Shown here in pieces: positions 6,668 through 10,306 of a stretch of 10,306 nucleotides of DNA. This DNA comes from WFZT01 sp964571845 (GTDB lineage Bacteria > Hydrothermota > Hydrothermia > B15-G9 > WFZT01). The position numbers and the translations under genes were made by a program. Position 1 is the stretch's first letter. Each line of letters opens with the position of its first letter. Below the pieces are notes generated by a model. That model had not been told where the DNA came from. It was given only the letters and a program-made list of their open reading frames with translations, and searched no databases. The stretch spans positions 1 to 10,306 of the forward strand of contig CAZNDM010000107.1 in NCBI GenBank assembly GCA_964571845.1. Reading direction: 5' to 3'.

Positions 6668-7410
6668 TAAAAAGCGTACTTGCTGCATATTTACTGCTTC
6701 TCATACCCGCGCTCATTTCCTGGATAGAGAAGTTAAAACTCGAGAAGGACATCATCATTTCGAGTCTCAGGGCATTCGTACAGCTTCTGATCCTGTCCTC
6801 CGTAATTCTCTATTTTTTCAAACTTCCCGTTATCTTCAATATTGGCTTTGTGTTTCTCATGCTTATCTCAGGGTGTGTTATAGCAATGGAAAGGGGACGC
6901 GGGGTCCCACACTCTTTCCTGATTTCATTCATAGCGATGTTCATAAGTTTTCTGCCCGTCTTCGTACTCCTGTTTGTAACAGGTGTTCTGAAAATGGTCC
7001 CAAACATCTTTGTCCCCATTTCAGGTATGCTTCTTGGAAACGCGACGAAGGCGCTCTCGCTCGTTTTCAACAGGACTCAGAAACAGGTTGAGGACAACCA
7101 CGAGATCATAGAAGCGGCTTTTCTCGATGGAGCCGGATACATTGAGGCGTCGAAAATTTTTATGATCGATGTAATGAATGTTGCGCTAATACCTCAGATT
7201 GATGGACTGAAGATCCTTGGGATAGTTCATATCCCCGGCACTATGGCGGGATTGCTAATTGGGGGTGTTAAACCCATAGATGCCGCTTTTTATCAGCTTA
7301 TCGTTGCCTATTCCATAGCATCAATTTATGTGTTTACAACATTTATTGGCGCATATTTGAGTTTTTTACTGCTATTAAAGGAGCGTTATGAAAAAACAGC
7401 TGGAAAATAA
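6664..7410 (+). CDS. fetB: ABC transporter permease, FetB/UPF0014 family
   Basis: The protein is 248 aa, close to the family's usual 250-260, with about seven membrane segments (roughly 2-20, 33-52, 56-74, 87-109, 114-135, 180-201, 209-238). Family landmarks are a charged first loop followed by SSLRAFVQLLIL (33-44), NIFVPISGMLLGNATKALSL (114-133), and LIPQIDGLKILGIVHIPGTM with AGLLIGGVKPIDAAFYQLIV just after it (175-214). In E. coli FetB pairs with the ATPase FetA and has been linked to iron export and resistance to oxidative stress. No ATPase gene is present in this window, so the partner must be encoded elsewhere or lost. The gene overlaps the upstream small membrane protein by 4 bp and purN by 23 bp, and it has no Shine-Dalgarno sequence of its own, so it is probably translated by coupling. 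Confidence 0.9.
   Translation: MIKSVLAAYLLLLIPALISWIEKLKLEKDIIISSLRAFVQLLILSSVILYFFKLPVIFNIGFVFLMLISGCVIAMERGRGVPHSFLISFIAMFISFLPVFVLLFVTGVLKMVPNIFVPISGMLLGNATKALSLVFNRTQKQVEDNHEIIEAAFLDGAGYIEASKIFMIDVMNVALIPQIDGLKILGIVHIPGTMAGLLIGGVKPIDAAFYQLIVAYSIASIYVFTTFIGAYLSFLLLLKERYEKTAGK
7378..7383 (+). promoter_or_regulatory. Shine-Dalgarno site for purN inside the fetB coding end
   Basis: AAGGAG is followed by CGTT and the purN ATG at 7388. It lies within the last codons of the fetB-like gene and supports this start, giving a 23-bp gene overlap. Confidence 0.75.
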
Positions 7411-7975
7411 AAAAATAGTCATACTTGCATCAGGGAATGGCTCAAATTTTGAAGCCATCGTAAATCACATTCGGAAGCAGAGTCTTCAAATTGAGGTTGA
7501 GTCGTTGATTACAGATAATCCCCGCGCCTTTGCCATAGAACGGGCAAAGAGACTCGGTGTTCCCGTAAAGGTGATCGACTACAAAAGTTTTCCCTCAAGA
7601 GATGAGTTCAATCGAGCCCTTTTTGATCTTTTGAAGGAACAGGATCCTGATCTCATTGTACTTGCGGGATTTATGAAAATTCTGCCACCGGAAATTGTGA
7701 GATTCTTCTGGAGAAAAATCGTAAATATCCATCCGTCACTGCTTCCTGCTTTTCCGGGATTGCACGCCATTGAAAAAGCCTTTAAATACGGTGTCAAAGT
7801 AACAGGTGTTACCGTCCACTTTGTGGATGAAGGCGTTGATACCGGCCCCATCATCCTTCAGGAATGCGTGAAAGTGGATGATTCAGACACATTAGAAACC
7901 CTCGAAGAGAAGATACACGCAGTAGAACACAAAATCTACATCGAGGCTATCAAAAAGGTACTTTTCGGAGATTGA
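7388..7975 (+). CDS. purN: Phosphoribosylglycinamide formyltransferase (GAR transformylase)
   Basis: This 195-aa enzyme has the length and all key motifs of PurN, which transfers a formyl group from 10-formyltetrahydrofolate to GAR in step three of purine synthesis, in the cytoplasm. Visible motifs are VILASGNGSNFEAIV (11-25, phosphate-binding loop), ITDNPRAFAIERA (41-53), DLIVLAGFMKILP (88-100), NIHPSLLPAFPG (113-124), VTGVTVHFVDEGVDTGPII (138-156) and the C-terminal IHAVEHKIY (176-184). By comparison with the E. coli enzyme the catalytic residues are Asn113, His115 and Asp151, all present. No other purine gene is nearby, so it is not in a pur operon here. It overlaps fetB by 23 bp upstream and the helicase gene by 4 bp downstream. 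Confidence 0.96.
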   Translation: MKKQLENKKIVILASGNGSNFEAIVNHIRKQSLQIEVESLITDNPRAFAIERAKRLGVPVKVIDYKSFPSRDEFNRALFDLLKEQDPDLIVLAGFMKILPPEIVRFFWRKIVNIHPSLLPAFPGLHAIEKAFKYGVKVTGVTVHFVDEGVDTGPIILQECVKVDDSDTLETLEEKIHAVEHKIYIEAIKKVLFGD

Positions 7976-9948
7976 AAAAGAAATTTCGATCCATAGAAGA
8001 ATACACATCCCATTTCAGAAGACTCGTAGAGCTCGAACGGGAAGCAGAAAAACAATTTCACATCAACGAAATAAAGAACCTTTCCGGCAGAGAACGAGAA
8101 AAGAGGGGAAGAGCGATCCTGAGACTCCGTGCCCGATACGCAGGTGAACTTGTCGGTGGATTTAAACTCTATAGATTCTCAAGGCAGGAAATGCCCGAGC
8201 ACCAGATCAATGTAGGAGATGTTGTGCTCGTATCAAGAAAAAATCCCCTGAAGGATGGCATTGAGGGAACGGTTTATGAAAAAGGAACAAACTACCTGAC
8301 AGTTGCTTTCTCTGGTGAAACTGTGCTGAAAACCGCAAAAACTCTTTATAGATTAGATCTTTACATCAATGACATAACTTTCAGACGCATGCTCGACACT
8401 CTTACTCTCATAGAAAATCGCGTCTGTGCTTTTTCTCTCGAAATTTTGCTTGGACACGGAAATGTCAAAGTCCGTGAATCAGATGTCGTAAGTCCGGTTT
8501 TAAACCCTTTTCAAAACAGAGCTTTGAGACTTGCCATAGGGAGTCACCCTCTTTTTTTAATCCACGGTCCACCCGGTACGGGGAAAACAACCACACTCGT
8601 TGAAACTATCAAAATTCTGGTTGACAAAAGCAGGAAAATTCTGGCAACAGCTGACAGTAACAACGCGGTTGATAATCTCGTAGAGGGTCTGGTTAAGAGA
8701 AATGTGAAAGTTACACGGATCGGTCATCCGGCAAGACTGAAAAAGGAGCTCATCGAGGTCTCCCTTGACCATAAAGTTGAGCATCACGAACTCTTTTCAA
8801 GGATTCAGGAAATCAATGATAAAATAGAGGAGATTCGTGAGGAGCAGAAGAATTTTCGAAAACCAACCCCGCAGTACAGGAGAGGGCTGTCAGATGAAGA
8901 GATTCTGGCTCTCGCAAAAAGGGGTAGAGGAACACGGGGTATTAGGGCAAAAACTATCAAAAAAATGGCCGAATGGATCAGGAGACAGAAAAAGATCAAC
9001 GAACTTTACGATCAGAAAATGGAAATTTACGAAAGGATTGTTGAAGACATTCTTTCTGAATCCGAAGTCATCTGTACCACAAATTCCACGGCGGGAAGTG
9101 ATATTCTTTTATCAAGGTCTTTTGATGTGGGAGTCATAGACGAAGCCACTCAGTCAACAGAACCCTCATGTCTTATTCCACTTGTAAAATGCAGGAAAGT
9201 TATCATGGCAGGAGATCATAAACAATTGCCACCGACAATCCTGAATCCTCGAGCTGACGCTCTTTCTTTCACCCTGTTTGAAAGATTCATCGATTTATAT
9301 CCCGAGGCATCGAGCATGCTAAAAATTCAATACAGAATGAATGAAAAGATCATGAGCTTTCCTTCAAAAATGTTTTACAACGGTGAGCTTGTTGCACATG
9401 AATCCGTCAGAAGCATTAAGTTGAGTGAAATAGCTGAAAAACTACCCCATAATCCTGCACTTGATGACACTCCCATTGTTTTTATTGATACAGAGGGAAA
9501 ATTTGTTGAAAGAATAAAGCCGGGCAGCTTTTCGAGGTACAATCCCGAAGAGGCAAGGATAGTTCGAAAACTCGTAAAGGATCTGATTTCTGCAGGAATT
9601 TCCCCCGGTGCAATCGGGGTTATCACTCCTTACAAAGATCACGAGGATTATTTGAAAAGAAAAATTAAGGATGTTGAAATACATACAGTTGATGGCTTTC
9701 AGGGGCGTGAGAAAGAGGTAATTATCCTTTCTCTCGTGAGATCAAATCCTGAGCAGGAGATAGGATTTTTAAGTGATCTCAGACGGTTAAATGTTGCAAT
9801 CACACGGGCAAGGAGGAAGTTGATAATTATAGGCGACAGAAACACCCTGGTTTCCCACAGATTTTATAGACAACTTATCGATTATATTGAGAGTGAGGGG
9901 AAAATTTTGAAGTGGCACGATGTGGTAACAAACGGGAAAGGAGGGTAA
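7972..9948 (+). CDS. SF1 helicase of the UPF1/DNA2/IGHMBP2-like group
   Basis: This 658-aa ATP-dependent DNA/RNA helicase begins with a TTG that overlaps the purN stop as TTGA. No other in-frame start lies just upstream, and the N-terminal block HFRRLVELEREAEKQF ... LSGREREKRGRAIL (14-50) is typical of the family, so a later ATG would cut it. A small beta-barrel-like region (about 60-130) precedes the core. Core motifs: Q motif with Gln181 (NPFQNRAL), motif I GPPGTGKT (199-206), Ia ATADSNNAVDNL (225-236), II VIDEATQ (388-394), III GDHKQLPPT (414-422), IV QYRMN (453-457), V VDGFQGREKEVIILS (573-587), VI LNVAITRARRKLIIIG (606-621). A charged helical insertion at about 265-360 is probably the coiled stalk between motifs Ia and II. 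All catalytic motifs look intact. The in vivo substrate is unknown. It is the last gene of its operon. Confidence 0.95.
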   Translation: MKKKFRSIEEYTSHFRRLVELEREAEKQFHINEIKNLSGREREKRGRAILRLRARYAGELVGGFKLYRFSRQEMPEHQINVGDVVLVSRKNPLKDGIEGTVYEKGTNYLTVAFSGETVLKTAKTLYRLDLYINDITFRRMLDTLTLIENRVCAFSLEILLGHGNVKVRESDVVSPVLNPFQNRALRLAIGSHPLFLIHGPPGTGKTTTLVETIKILVDKSRKILATADSNNAVDNLVEGLVKRNVKVTRIGHPARLKKELIEVSLDHKVEHHELFSRIQEINDKIEEIREEQKNFRKPTPQYRRGLSDEEILALAKRGRGTRGIRAKTIKKMAEWIRRQKKINELYDQKMEIYERIVEDILSESEVICTTNSTAGSDILLSRSFDVGVIDEATQSTEPSCLIPLVKCRKVIMAGDHKQLPPTILNPRADALSFTLFERFIDLYPEASSMLKIQYRMNEKIMSFPSKMFYNGELVAHESVRSIKLSEIAEKLPHNPALDDTPIVFIDTEGKFVERIKPGSFSRYNPEEARIVRKLVKDLISAGISPGAIGVITPYKDHEDYLKRKIKDVEIHTVDGFQGREKEVIILSLVRSNPEQEIGFLSDLRRLNVAITRARRKLIIIGDRNTLVSHRFYRQLIDYIESEGKILKWHDVVTNGKGG

Positions 9949-10100
9949 AGGCCTCTGTCAATGTAGGTGTGGAGTTTTTTTATCATATTTGGATAGTGCT
10001 TCCCGTGTCCTGAATAGGGTAGCCACAGCGGGTATGAATCGGAAAAAGATAAATAATGGATTTTGCAAATTAATTTGGTAAGGAGATTCGGAAAATACAA
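9949..10100. other. Non-coding segment after the helicase gene
   Basis: I see no gene here. A run of seven T (9975-9981) follows the helicase stop, but the preceding sequence offers only a 4-bp stem with one wobble pair (9953-9956/9971-9974), so it is at best a weak terminator. The rest up to 10100 shows no repeat or motif I can name. Confidence 0.5.
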
Positions 10101-10306
10101 GGCGGGAGGGATCACCCTCAACCTCCCATCCTTCAAAGTGTGAGGGATCATCCATAACCTCTCCTCCCACAAAGTGTGAGGGGTCATCCACAACCTCCCA
10201 TCCCACTCTGCGGGAGGGGTCACTTACACCTTCCCATCCCGCCTGCGGGAGGGAACCTCCCCTCCCACGAAGTGGGAGGGATCACACACAACCTCCCCTC
10301 CCGCTC
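10100..10306. repeat. Tandem array of ~36-bp palindromic repeats, running off the window
   Basis: Aligned on the AAGTGGGAG-like core, units begin near 10100, 10136, 10172, 10208, 10243 and 10270. The steps are 36, 36, 36, 35 and 27 bp; the short step lacks most of the linker. Each unit consists of a right arm (GTGGGAGG or GCGGGAGG), a linker close to GGRTCAYNCNCAA, and a left arm CCTCCCAT/CCTCCC followed by CCAC or CCGC. Left and right arms are complementary, giving hairpins such as 10260-10268/10272-10280 (9 bp perfect, GAA loop) and 10163-10170/10174-10181 (7 of 8 pairs). The array continues past the window end. What separates the palindromes is conserved rather than unique, so it is not a CRISPR array. 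Function and mobility are unknown. Confidence 0.85.

Noticed and set aside
9953..9981. Intrinsic terminator of the helicase operon
   Set aside because: There is a T7 run, but the stem before it is only 4 bp with a wobble pair and a long loop.
9882..10223. Minus-strand protein gene of 113 codons
   Set aside because: It runs antisense into the helicase end and through the palindromic array. Its composition reflects the repeats, and it has no recognisable domain. It is kept only as a low-interest finding.
10100..10306. CRISPR array
   Set aside because: The ~36-bp period is suggestive, but there are no unique spacers: the sequence between palindromes is itself conserved. No cas gene is visible.

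Overview
The window is a bacterial chromosome fragment of moderate GC. It has seven convincing protein genes in two divergent, tightly packed operons, and three intergenic stretches rich in short palindromes. I see no rRNA, tRNA, transposase or cas gene. The best guess for the host is a bacterium of the Fibrobacterota-Chlorobiota-Bacteroidota (FCB) side, possibly a candidate phylum such as WOR-3/Stahlbacteria or Hydrothermota. The grounds are a C-terminal tail like the type A type IX secretion (T9SS) sorting domain, a histidine kinase of the 'YGDPPILNYLR ... AHQMGTP' type seen in that group, and a UPF1/IGHMBP2-like helicase typical of many thermophile lineages. This assignment is inference.

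Left operon (minus strand, read from about 6025 down to 502): a divergent GT9/heptosyltransferase-like protein, a two-TM sensor histidine kinase, a GarK-type glycerate kinase, and a large surface lipoprotein built of Asp-box (BNR) repeats with a T9SS-like tail. The first three genes overlap by 4-bp ATGA junctions. The fourth follows after 39 bp and has its own strong Shine-Dalgarno sequence. No response regulator accompanies the kinase.

Right operon (plus strand, 6446 to 9948): a 73-aa membrane protein, a FetB-type (UPF0014) ABC permease without a visible ATPase, purN, and an SF1 UPF1/DNA2-like helicase that starts with TTG inside a TTGA overlap. All four genes overlap, so they are probably translated in a coupled way. 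Their functions (metal transport, purine synthesis, nucleic-acid unwinding) do not form an obvious pathway.

The 5' gene of each operon lacks a Shine-Dalgarno sequence. Each has a -35/-10-like pair with 17-bp spacing placed so close to the ATG that the mRNA would be leaderless or nearly so.

The intergenic DNA (1-501, about 6104-6445, 9949-10306) carries one family of short inverted repeats of the form CCTCCCAC-loop-GTGGGAGG, joined by a GGGRTCAY-like linker. At the right edge these form a tandem array with a period of about 36 bp that runs off the window. The stems keep pairing although their sequences differ. This repeat family is the least explained and most interesting feature here.
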